Source: an uncultured Eubacteriales bacterium (GTDB taxonomy: Bacteria; Bacillota; Clostridia; Oscillospirales; CAG-272). Taken from it: DNA of 8,332 nt. Below, piece after piece: positions 1 to 5,841 of this stretch. The DNA lies in assembly GCA_934481325.1 (NCBI GenBank), contig CAKSPL010000043.1, positions 1 through 8,332 of the forward strand, given 5' to 3'. The stretch's first letter is position 1, and every line of letters starts with the position of its first letter. Made by a program: the position numbers and the translations under genes. The notes under the pieces are model-generated. The model worked only from the letters and a program-made list of their open reading frames with translations, did no database searches and had not been told where the DNA came from.

Positions 1-1192
1 CCGCGTTGTCCGGGTCCGCATAGATGCTTTCAAAATGCTTCAGGCTCTTGTCAATCAGGGTTTCGATCAGGAATTTGTAGGTTCCCTTGTTTGCCAGATT
101 GGCGTGCTCGAAAAACGCCACGCTTTTCTCGGGTCTGAACAGGTACCCGTCCTCCTCCAGGGCAAACAAAATCCACACGTATGCGGTGCAATAGTATTTT
201 TTCGCCTTGTAATTGAGACAAGAGGAAAACTCGTCAATCTTCACGCCGAAGGACAGGTCGTCGTTTACCACCTTCTCGTAAAAATATGTGTTGTCCGGGT
301 TGATATTGGCTCGGATTTCCGAATAAAACGGCTTCTTGTCGTGAATGGAAACGTCGGCAGAAATCAGCGCGCCGTAGCGGCGTTCCTCATTTTCGAGAAA
401 TCTGCTTTTCAGGGTTTCCGCAATTCCCGTTTCCGTATCGGCAACAGCCGGCACGGAATTGCTCTCGTCCCCGAAGGACAGCTGGCAGAGCCCTGCCCAG
501 TAATTCCGGTATTCCAGCTCGTAGCTCGGTCCCCAAAGCAACCACGCAAAGGTGAAATACAATTCGTTGGAAAGCACGTTTTTGCTCTGTGACTCTCCGT
601 TTTCCGTAATATACGCCGTGGAGACATACCGCTTGATGAATTCTTCCCAGTTTTCATCGTATTGTGACAGCAGTCCCGTCAGGAGGCAGGTCGGCGTGGC
701 ATACGCCTCCTCAATGTGAATCTCGGTGACCCAGCTGATGTCCTCCTGGATGCCGAACGCCTTTTTCACCTTTTCCTGCCGGAAATACGCGAAATACCGC
801 GCGGTAGCGTCCGAAAATTCCTTTTCAATCAGCGGCGTACAGTTGGAAATCGTATATTTCAGCCCGGATTTTCCCGTGTCGGAATAATATGCCTTAAAGC
901 CGTTGATGATGCTATGCCATTCGGAATTGATGACCGGGCGTCCGCCGGTTCTGAGGATGGCATATTCCAGGAAAGCCCTCTTTTTGATTTGAGATTTTCT
1001 GCAAAGAAACAGCACCCTCAGCCGCGGCAGAAAGCCCATTCCGCAGGGAGACAGAATCTTTCGCATCGCTTTGGAATATTTGTTGATCATCAGCACGAAA
1101 AAGGTGACGATGGAAATCACCAGTGCAATGAACTCCAAGCTGTTCAGAAACAATTCCAAATAAGAAGGAAACTCTTCAAAAAAGCCTTTCAT
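1..1192 (-). CDS. Membrane-anchored protein of unknown function (3' end outside window)
   Basis: The minus strand is open without a stop from the ATG at 1192-1190 to the window edge, giving 397 residues; the C-terminus is missing. I do not recognise the family. Residues about 13-36 form one hydrophobic helix (ELFLNSLEFIALVISIVTFF region), followed at once by a basic stretch (NKYSKAMRK, 37-45). By the positive-inside rule this predicts a short acidic N-terminus outside and a large cytoplasmic domain. That domain is rich in aromatic and acidic residues, with notable patches ELYFTFAWLLWGPSYELEY (210-228) and SFGDESNS (239-246); it shows no P-loop, helix-turn-helix or obvious catalytic signature. 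A GGGGGAGG ribosome binding site at 1203-1196 ends 3 nt before the ATG, and a perfect sigma-A promoter lies upstream. It is divergent from rny. Its codons look more AT-rich than der or obg by eye. Existence of the gene is well supported; function is unknown. Confidence 0.85.
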   Translation of the reverse strand, partial: MKGFFEEFPSYLELFLNSLEFIALVISIVTFFVLMINKYSKAMRKILSPCGMGFLPRLRVLFLCRKSQIKKRAFLEYAILRTGGRPVINSEWHSIINGFKAYYSDTGKSGLKYTISNCTPLIEKEFSDATARYFAYFRQEKVKKAFGIQEDISWVTEIHIEEAYATPTCLLTGLLSQYDENWEEFIKRYVSTAYITENGESQSKNVLSNELYFTFAWLLWGPSYELEYRNYWAGLCQLSFGDESNSVPAVADTETGIAETLKSRFLENEERRYGALISADVSIHDKKPFYSEIRANINPDNTYFYEKVVNDDLSFGVKIDEFSSCLNYKAKKYYCTAYVWILFALEEDGYLFRPEKSVAFFEHANLANKGTYKFLIETLIDKSLKHFESIYADPDNA

Positions 1193-1212
1193 TTTCCTCC
1201 CCCACTTTTCGG

Positions 1213-1240
1213 GTATAAACAGAATACACTGTAATTATAC
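1213..1240. promoter_or_regulatory. Imperfect inverted repeat over the minus-strand -10 and start site (candidate operator)
   Basis: On the plus strand GTATAAACAG (1213-1222) is the reverse complement of CTGT-AA-TTATAC (1229-1240) apart from a 2-nt AA insertion, with a 6-nt centre. It covers the -10 box and the predicted start of the unknown gene. Only half would be transcribed, so a DNA operator is more plausible than an RNA hairpin. AT-rich promoter DNA easily produces such symmetry by chance, so this is a weak call. Confidence 0.3.
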
Positions 1241-1262
1241 AAAAATACAGGGGCTTTGTCAA
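1234..1262 (-). promoter_or_regulatory. Sigma-A promoter for the divergent unknown gene
   Basis: Read on the minus strand, TTGACA (1262-1257) and TATAAT (1239-1234) are both perfect consensus hexamers separated by exactly 17 nt. The start of transcription would fall near 1227, giving a leader of about 35 nt before the ATG at 1192. Its -35 lies 27 bp from the -35 of the rny promoter, back to back. Confidence 0.88.
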
Positions 1263-1289
1263 GAGCCGTGAAAAAAGAATCCGCAACCC

Positions 1290-1318
1290 TTGACAATTCC
1301 GCAAAAATCGTGTATAAT
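1290..1318 (+). promoter_or_regulatory. Sigma-A promoter for rny
   Basis: TTGACA (1290-1295), a 17-nt spacer and TATAAT (1313-1318) match the vegetative consensus at every position. An A-rich run (1270-1277) lies upstream, roughly where an UP element could sit. Predicted start is near 1325, giving an rny leader of about 64 nt. Confidence 0.9.
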
Positions 1319-1326
1319 CATATAGC

Positions 1327-1359
1327 ATATACAATGTCGGAGTATGGCTCTTTGTATAT
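1327..1359 (+). promoter_or_regulatory. Inverted repeat at the 5' end of the rny leader
   Basis: ATATACAA (1327-1334) and TTGTATAT (1352-1359) are exact reverse complements separated by 17 nt. If transcription starts near 1325 the hairpin would form at the extreme 5' end of the rny mRNA, ending 17 nt before the AGGAGG ribosome binding site (1377-1382). The stem is A/U-rich and would be marginally stable. It could be a 5'-protective stem, a control element or a DNA operator; the sequence does not decide. Confidence 0.35.
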
Positions 1360-1388
1360 AGATTTGAAAAATGAATAGGAGGAAACCA

Positions 1389-2930
1389 ATGAACATCGGA
1401 CTTGCGATCGGTCTGATCGCTGTGGCTCTGGTGGTCGGTGCGCTTGCCGGATTTTTGATCCGCCGTCTTGTCGCAGAACGGAAAATCGGTTCTGCCAGAA
1501 CGGAAGCAGACAGAGTTGTGGCGGAAGCCGCGAAAAAAGCGGAAGCCGTGAAAAAAGAAAAGCTGCTGGAAGCAAAAGAAGAAATCCTGCAAAAGCGCAA
1601 TGAAGCAGAAGCCGAAATCAAGGAACGCCGTGCGGAGGTATCGCACACAGAAAGAAGACTCTCCCAAAAGGAGGACACCCTGGACCGGAAATCCGAACAG
1701 CTGGATCGGAAAAACGAGCAGCTGGATCAGAAAATCAAAGAAAACGAGGCACTTCAGGTCAAAATCAACAATGCGCTGGCAGAACAGCAGTCGGCACTGG
1801 AGAAAATTGCGGGGCTGACCGCCGAGGAGGCAAAGGAGGAGCTGATTGAGCGCGTAGAGGGCGAGGTGCGGCACGAGCTGGCACAACGCCTGGATGAGCT
1901 GGATTCCCAATTCAAGGAGGAAGCGGACGCCAAAGCGCGCAACATCCTGGCACTGGCGATTCAGCGTTGCGCCACCGACCAGGTGGCGGAATCCACGATT
2001 TCCGTGGTGCAGATTCCGAGTGAGGAAATGAAAGGGCGCATCATCGGGCGTGAGGGCAGAAACATTCAGAAGCTGGAAACCCTGACGGGCGTGGAGCTGA
2101 TTATCGACGACACCCCGGAGGCAATTACGCTTTCCGGCTTTGACCCGGTGCGCCGTGAGGTGGCACGCCTGACGCTGGAAAAACTGATTGCGGACGGGCG
2201 GATTCACCCGGCACGCATTGAGGAAACCGTGGAAAAATGCCGCCGTGAGGTGGACGCGGTAATCAAACAGGCAGGGGAAAGAGCGACCTACGAGGTCGGC
2301 ATTCCGAACCTGCATCCCGAGCTGGTGAAGCTGCTGGGCAGACTGCGTTACCGCACCAGTTACGGTCAGAACGTACTCAAACACTCCATTGAAGTTGCCT
2401 TCCTTGCCGGAATTATGGCAGAGGAATTGGGCGTGGATGCCGCCACTGCCAAGCGCGCGGGTCTGTTGCACGACATCGGCAAGGCGTTCCCGCACGACGT
2501 AGAGGGAACGCACGTGGAGCTTGGCGTGGGTGTAGCGCGGAAATACAAGGAAAGCCGCGATGTGATTCACGCCATCGAAGCACACCACAACGACGTGGAG
2601 CCGCAGACCGTGATTGCGATTCTGGTGCAGGCGGCGGACGCGATTTCCGCTTCCCGCCCCGGTGCCAGACGCGAGGATATGGAAAACTACATCAAGCGGC
2701 TTGAAAAGCTGGAGGAAATCGCCAAAGGCTTTGACGGCGTGGAAAAGGCATACGCCATTCAGGCAGGCAGAGAATTGCGCGTGATGGTGAAGCCGGAGGA
2801 TGTAAACGACGAAGGAATGAAGCTGATTGCCCGTGAGATGGCGAAAAAGATTCAGGACGAGGTCAAGTACCCCGGTCAGATTAAGGTCAACATCATCCGC
2901 GAAAGCCGCGCGGTAGACTACGCGAAATAA
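1389..2930 (+). CDS. rny: Ribonuclease Y, membrane-anchored mRNA decay endonuclease
   Basis: RNase Y is the endoribonuclease that starts mRNA turnover in many Firmicutes, acting at the inner face of the membrane within a degradosome-like assembly. The 513-residue product is close to the usual length of about 520. Order: one N-terminal membrane helix (about 3-24); a long charged coiled coil (about 30-190) with leucine heptads LDRKSEQ/LDRKNEQ; a KH RNA-binding domain with GREGRN from residue 220; and an HD domain whose HD pair is H361-D362 in LLHDIGKA, the metal-binding catalytic site. All key residues are present. I start at 1389 because AGGAGG (1377-1382) lies 6 nt upstream and the protein then begins directly with the membrane helix; the in-frame ATG at 1371 precedes that site. 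It has its own consensus promoter and is followed by a terminator, so it is probably monocistronic. Confidence 0.97.
   Translation: MNIGLAIGLIAVALVVGALAGFLIRRLVAERKIGSARTEADRVVAEAAKKAEAVKKEKLLEAKEEILQKRNEAEAEIKERRAEVSHTERRLSQKEDTLDRKSEQLDRKNEQLDQKIKENEALQVKINNALAEQQSALEKIAGLTAEEAKEELIERVEGEVRHELAQRLDELDSQFKEEADAKARNILALAIQRCATDQVAESTISVVQIPSEEMKGRIIGREGRNIQKLETLTGVELIIDDTPEAITLSGFDPVRREVARLTLEKLIADGRIHPARIEETVEKCRREVDAVIKQAGERATYEVGIPNLHPELVKLLGRLRYRTSYGQNVLKHSIEVAFLAGIMAEELGVDAATAKRAGLLHDIGKAFPHDVEGTHVELGVGVARKYKESRDVIHAIEAHHNDVEPQTVIAILVQAADAISASRPGARREDMENYIKRLEKLEEIAKGFDGVEKAYAIQAGRELRVMVKPEDVNDEGMKLIAREMAKKIQDEVKYPGQIKVNIIRESRAVDYAK
1680..1742 (+). repeat. Three 21-bp coding repeats (heptads) in the RNase Y coiled coil
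   Basis: Three consecutive 21-nt units (1680-1700, 1701-1721, 1722-1742) encode LDRKSEQ, LDRKNEQ and LDQKIKE, residues 98-118. They are in frame and each equals one coiled-coil heptad, so they belong to normal RNase Y architecture, though the near-identity of the first two suggests recent duplication or slippage. Confidence 0.6.
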
Positions 2931-2948
2931 TCCGACCGCGTGCGGGAG

Positions 2949-2978
2949 GTTCGCCCGCGGCGGGTTTGCCTGCGGCGG
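2949..2978. repeat. Two tandem imperfect 15-bp GC-rich repeats
   Basis: Units at 2949-2963 (GTTCGCCCGCGGCGG) and 2964-2978 (GTTTGCCTGCGGCGG) agree at 13 of 15 positions, both differences being C/T. The first overlaps a small hairpin GCGGG (2942-2946)/CCCGC (2954-2958). There is no T-run behind it, so it is not a terminator by itself. Function unknown. Confidence 0.6.
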
Positions 2979-3014
2979 GGCTGAACGGCTATCGCGATAC
3001 TTGCGGTACACACG

Positions 3015-3057
3015 CCCAAGGCGCGGCATCAGCCGTGTGAAAGTTTTTGAGGGAGTC
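3015..3057 (+). repeat. Intergenic hairpin repeat, copy 1 (after rny)
   Basis: This stretch matches 8259-8300, behind obg, at 33 of 43 aligned columns (one gap). The core is a hairpin CGGC-ATCA-GCCG (3024-3035) that extends with G-U pairs to seven base pairs (3021-3038), followed by TTTTTGAG. It lies about 85 nt after the rny stop and runs directly into the strong terminator at 3058. Being in the same orientation behind two unrelated genes, it is probably a dispersed 3'-end element of this genome. Confidence 0.55.
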
Positions 3058-3093
3058 AAGAGGGGACTTTTTGCAAAAAGTCCCCTCTTTTTT
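3058..3093 (+). terminator. Rho-independent terminator of rny
   Basis: The arms AAGAGGGGACTTTTTG (3058-3073) and CAAAAAGTCCCCTCTT (3074-3089) form a perfect 32-bp palindrome; in RNA the central TTGCAA would be the loop. A run of six T (3088-3093) completes the signal. The minus-strand reading lacks a comparable T-run, so it acts mainly on rny transcripts and separates rny from the downstream operon. Confidence 0.92.
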
Positions 3094-3094
3094 C

Positions 3095-3123
3095 TTGCTT
3101 TTCTTCAAAAAATGTGTTATACT
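3095..3123 (+). promoter_or_regulatory. Promoter of the DUF512-der-CPBP-obg operon
   Basis: TTGCTT (3095-3100), 17 nt, then TATACT (3118-3123) preceded by TGT, which gives an extended -10 (TGnTATACT). An overlapping TATAAT at 3123-3128 is a worse fit because its spacer would be 22 nt. Predicted start is near 3130, leaving a leader of about 31 nt. The -35 begins one base after the T-run of the rny terminator, so the two signals abut. Confidence 0.75.
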
Positions 3124-3161
3124 ATAATGAAAAAATCTGCCGCGGCGAAAGGAGGGAGCAT

Positions 3162-4490
3162 ATGGTTCGCATTTGCGGAGTGGAAGAAAGCAGCAGCGCG
3201 GCGTCTGCCGGGGTTCTGATCGGCGACACACTGCTTACCGTCAACGGCAACGAAATTTCCGATGTGCTGGATTACCGTTTTTATCTGGCGGATACCCGTG
3301 TTACACTGGGATTGGAGCGGGACGGCGTCCCTTATTCCGTAACCATCCACAAAAGCACCTACGATGACATCGGGCTGGATTTTGAAACACCCCTGATGGA
3401 CAAAAAGCACTCCTGCGCCAACAAATGTATTTTCTGCTTCATTGACCAATTGCCGAAAGGACTTCGCTCCTCCCTGTACTTCAAGGACGATGACAGCCGC
3501 CTTTCCTTTCTCCACGGCAATTATATCACGCTGACCAACCTGCACGACCGTGACATTGACCGCATCATCAAAATGCACATTTCCCCGGTCAACGTGTCGG
3601 TGCATACCACCAACCCGGAGCTTCGCTGTGCGATGATGAAAAACAAGCGGGCGGGTGAGGTGCTTTCTTACCTGAAAAGCCTTGCCGATGCGGGCATCCG
3701 CCTTTGCGGGCAGATTGTACTGTGCCGCGGCATCAATGACGGAAAAGAGCTGCTTCGCACGATGCACGATCTTGCGGCACTTTACCCCGCAATGAGCAGT
3801 GTTTCGATCGTACCCGCAGGGCTGACGCGCTATCGCGAGGGGCTGTATCCGCTCTCTCCGTTTACCCCGGAGGAATGCCGCGCGGTCATCGCAGAGGTCA
3901 CCGATTTCGGTGACAAGTGCCTTTCGGTACTCGGCGCGCGCATTTTCTGCTGTGCGGACGAGTTCTATCTCAAAGCCGGACTCCCGATGCCGGAGGAGGA
4001 CTACTACGGTGACTACGAGCAGATTGAAAACGGGGTGGGAATGATCCGCTCTCTTGTTTCCGAATTCGAGGCGGAGTTGCCCTTCCTTGACGAATATGTA
4101 CCCGACCGTGATGCGTTTCGCCGCCATATCTCGCTTGCCACCGGCAAAGCGGCGGGCGACACGATGAAATTTCTGGCAGGAAAGCTGACGGCTCTTTTGC
4201 CGGGACTTCGCATTGACGTCCATATCATCGAAAACCGCTTTTTCGGCAGTGAAATCACGGTAGCGGGACTGCTGACCGGCAAGGATCTTGCCGAACAGCT
4301 TGCAGGACTTGACCTCGGAGAAGAATTGCTGATCCCCGCCACGATGCTTCGGGCACAGGGCGATCTGTTTCTCTGCGGAATGACCCCGGGCGAATTATCC
4401 CGGATCCTTGGCGTGAAAGTGACCCCGACGAAGGGGGAAGGCGCGGCACTGCTTGCCGCGTTCCTCGGTGTCGGCACGCCCGACCTTTGA
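3162..4490 (+). CDS. DUF512 family radical SAM protein with N-terminal PDZ-like domain
   Basis: A 442-residue protein of the DUF512/PDZ radical-SAM type, widespread in Clostridia and cyanobacteria; its reaction and substrate are not known to me. Residues about 1-62 look PDZ-like (GVLIGDTLLTVNGNEISDV). A CxxxCxxC cluster, C85-C89-C92 in CANKCIFC, is the expected ligand set for the SAM-binding [4Fe-4S] centre, followed by the family motif FIDQLPKGLRSSLYFKDDD (93-111). The DUF512 part carries ADEFYL (265-270), YYGDYEQIENGVGM (281-294) and a C-terminal region ending near GVGTPDL. No transmembrane segment or signal peptide is seen. The start at 3162 is chosen for AGGAGG at 3150-3155, 6 nt upstream; an in-frame ATG at 3114 lies inside the promoter. 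It is first in the operon, 16 nt before der, a familiar clostridial arrangement that hints at a link with translation or ribosome maturation, but that is inference. Confidence 0.92.
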   Translation: MVRICGVEESSSAASAGVLIGDTLLTVNGNEISDVLDYRFYLADTRVTLGLERDGVPYSVTIHKSTYDDIGLDFETPLMDKKHSCANKCIFCFIDQLPKGLRSSLYFKDDDSRLSFLHGNYITLTNLHDRDIDRIIKMHISPVNVSVHTTNPELRCAMMKNKRAGEVLSYLKSLADAGIRLCGQIVLCRGINDGKELLRTMHDLAALYPAMSSVSIVPAGLTRYREGLYPLSPFTPEECRAVIAEVTDFGDKCLSVLGARIFCCADEFYLKAGLPMPEEDYYGDYEQIENGVGMIRSLVSEFEAELPFLDEYVPDRDAFRRHISLATGKAAGDTMKFLAGKLTALLPGLRIDVHIIENRFFGSEITVAGLLTGKDLAEQLAGLDLGEELLIPATMLRAQGDLFLCGMTPGELSRILGVKVTPTKGEGAALLAAFLGVGTPDL

Positions 4491-4506
4491 TGTGAGGTGA
4501 TAGAAG

Positions 4507-5841
4507 ATGTCAAAACCGGTAATTGCCATTGTCGGAAGACCGAACGTGGGCAAAAGCACGCTTTTCAACAAGCTGATCGGGGAACGCCGCTCCATTGTGG
4601 AGGACACCCCCGGCGTTACGCGCGACCGCATTTACGGAGAATGTGAATGGAACGGGCGCAAGCTGACCGTAATCGACACGGGCGGTATCGAGCCGAAAAG
4701 CGACGACGTGATTCTTTCTCAGATGAAATTTCAGGCAAGCGTGGCGATTGAAAGCGCGGATGTAATTATCTTTCTCTGCGACGTCAGCACCGGGCTGACC
4801 GCCGCCGACCGCGACGTGTGCGTGATGCTGCAAAAAAGCGGCAAGCCGCTCCTGCTGGCGGTCAATAAGTGCGACCGTGTGGGCGCACTCCCGATGGAAT
4901 TTTACGAATTTTACGAATTGGGGCTTGCCGCCGACCCCATTGCCATTTCCTCGGTACACGGCTCCGGCACGGGCGATCTTTTGGACGCGGTACTCGAACT
5001 CCTGCCCGAGCACGCGGGGGAGGATGAGGAGGATGACAGCATCAAGGTGGCGGTAATCGGCAAGCCGAACGCCGGCAAATCCTCTATGATTAACCGTCTG
5101 CTCGGCACCGAGCGGCTGATTGTTTCCAACATTCCCGGCACCACCAGAGACGCGGTGGACACCGTGCTGGAAAACGAATACGGTAAATTTACCTTTATTG
5201 ACACGGCGGGAATCCGGCGGCAATCGAAGGTCAATGATAAAATTGAAAAATACAGTGTTCTGCGCGCGCATATGGCGGTGGAACGCGCGGACGTGTGCCT
5301 TTTGGTAGTGGACGCCGCCGAGGGTGTGACCGAGCAGGATGAACGTATTGCCGGCATTGCGCACGAGGCAGGCAAGGCAACCGTGATTCTGATTAACAAG
5401 TGGGACAGTGTGGAAAAGGACAACTCCACGGTCAACAATTACACCAAGGACGTCTATCAGGCACTTTCCTATATGCAATACGCCCCGTTGCTCTTTGTTT
5501 CCGCCAAAACCGGACAGCGCACCGGGCAGATTTTCGAGCAGATTCTGTATGTGTACGGTCAAAGCCGGATGCGTGTTTCCACCGGGATGCTCAACGACGT
5601 ACTCAATGACGCCACGACAAGGGTTCAGCCCCCCTCCGACAAGGGCAGAAGACTGAAAATTTACTATATGACGCAGATTCAGACCGCGCCGCCCACCTTT
5701 GTGATATTCTGCAACAACGCGGAGCTGTTCCACTTCTCCTATCAGCGGTATCTGGAAAATTGCCTGCGGGAGACCTTTGGCTTCCGCGGTACGCCGATTC
5801 GCCTGGTTGTCCGTCAGAAGGGCGAGGAGGGACCTGTATGA
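4507..5841 (+). CDS. der: Ribosome biogenesis GTPase Der (EngA)
   Basis: Der is the essential double GTPase that binds 50S precursors and promotes late large-subunit assembly. At 444 residues it has the normal size. First G domain: GRPNVGKST (10-18), DTPGVTRD (33-40), DTGG (57-60), NKCD (120-123). Second G domain: GKPNAGKSS (185-193), GTTRD (211-215), DTAG (232-235), NKWD (297-300), SAK (332-334). A KH-like C-terminal domain covers about 355-440. All nucleotide-binding motifs are intact, and an acidic linker (EDEEDD, 172-177) joins the two G domains. GAGGTGA (4494-4500), complementary to the 16S rRNA tail, sits 6 nt before the ATG. It follows the DUF512 gene by 16 nt and its TGA overlaps the next ATG. 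A small oddity is a perfect 9-bp tandem duplication encoding EFYEFYEL (131-138). Confidence 0.98.
   Translation: MSKPVIAIVGRPNVGKSTLFNKLIGERRSIVEDTPGVTRDRIYGECEWNGRKLTVIDTGGIEPKSDDVILSQMKFQASVAIESADVIIFLCDVSTGLTAADRDVCVMLQKSGKPLLLAVNKCDRVGALPMEFYEFYELGLAADPIAISSVHGSGTGDLLDAVLELLPEHAGEDEEDDSIKVAVIGKPNAGKSSMINRLLGTERLIVSNIPGTTRDAVDTVLENEYGKFTFIDTAGIRRQSKVNDKIEKYSVLRAHMAVERADVCLLVVDAAEGVTEQDERIAGIAHEAGKATVILINKWDSVEKDNSTVNNYTKDVYQALSYMQYAPLLFVSAKTGQRTGQIFEQILYVYGQSRMRVSTGMLNDVLNDATTRVQPPSDKGRRLKIYYMTQIQTAPPTFVIFCNNAELFHFSYQRYLENCLRETFGFRGTPIRLVVRQKGEEGPV

Noticed and set aside
35..1234. Plus-strand frames at 35-592 and 716-1234
   Set aside because: They are antisense to the open minus-strand frame that has a consensus promoter, a ribosome binding site and a membrane helix. 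They lack ribosome binding sites and recognisable domains.
1176..3059. A 627-codon open frame on the minus strand across rny
   Set aside because: It is fully antisense to the clear RNase Y gene, crosses the divergent promoters and the intergenic spacer, has no ribosome binding site at its start and reads as low-complexity antisense sequence. It reflects codon bias in rny.
3001..3219. A 72-codon plus-strand frame through the rny terminator
   Set aside because: Its sequence is a translation of the hairpin repeat, terminator palindrome and promoter, and it overlaps the DUF512 gene start; not a credible gene.
3117..4223. A 368-codon minus-strand frame opposite the DUF512 gene
   Set aside because: The plus strand encodes an intact radical SAM protein with its motifs. 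The antisense frame shows no motif, promoter or ribosome binding site.
4510..5733. A 407-codon minus-strand frame opposite der
   Set aside because: It mirrors the codon phase of der and has no domain features; Der motifs are complete on the plus strand.
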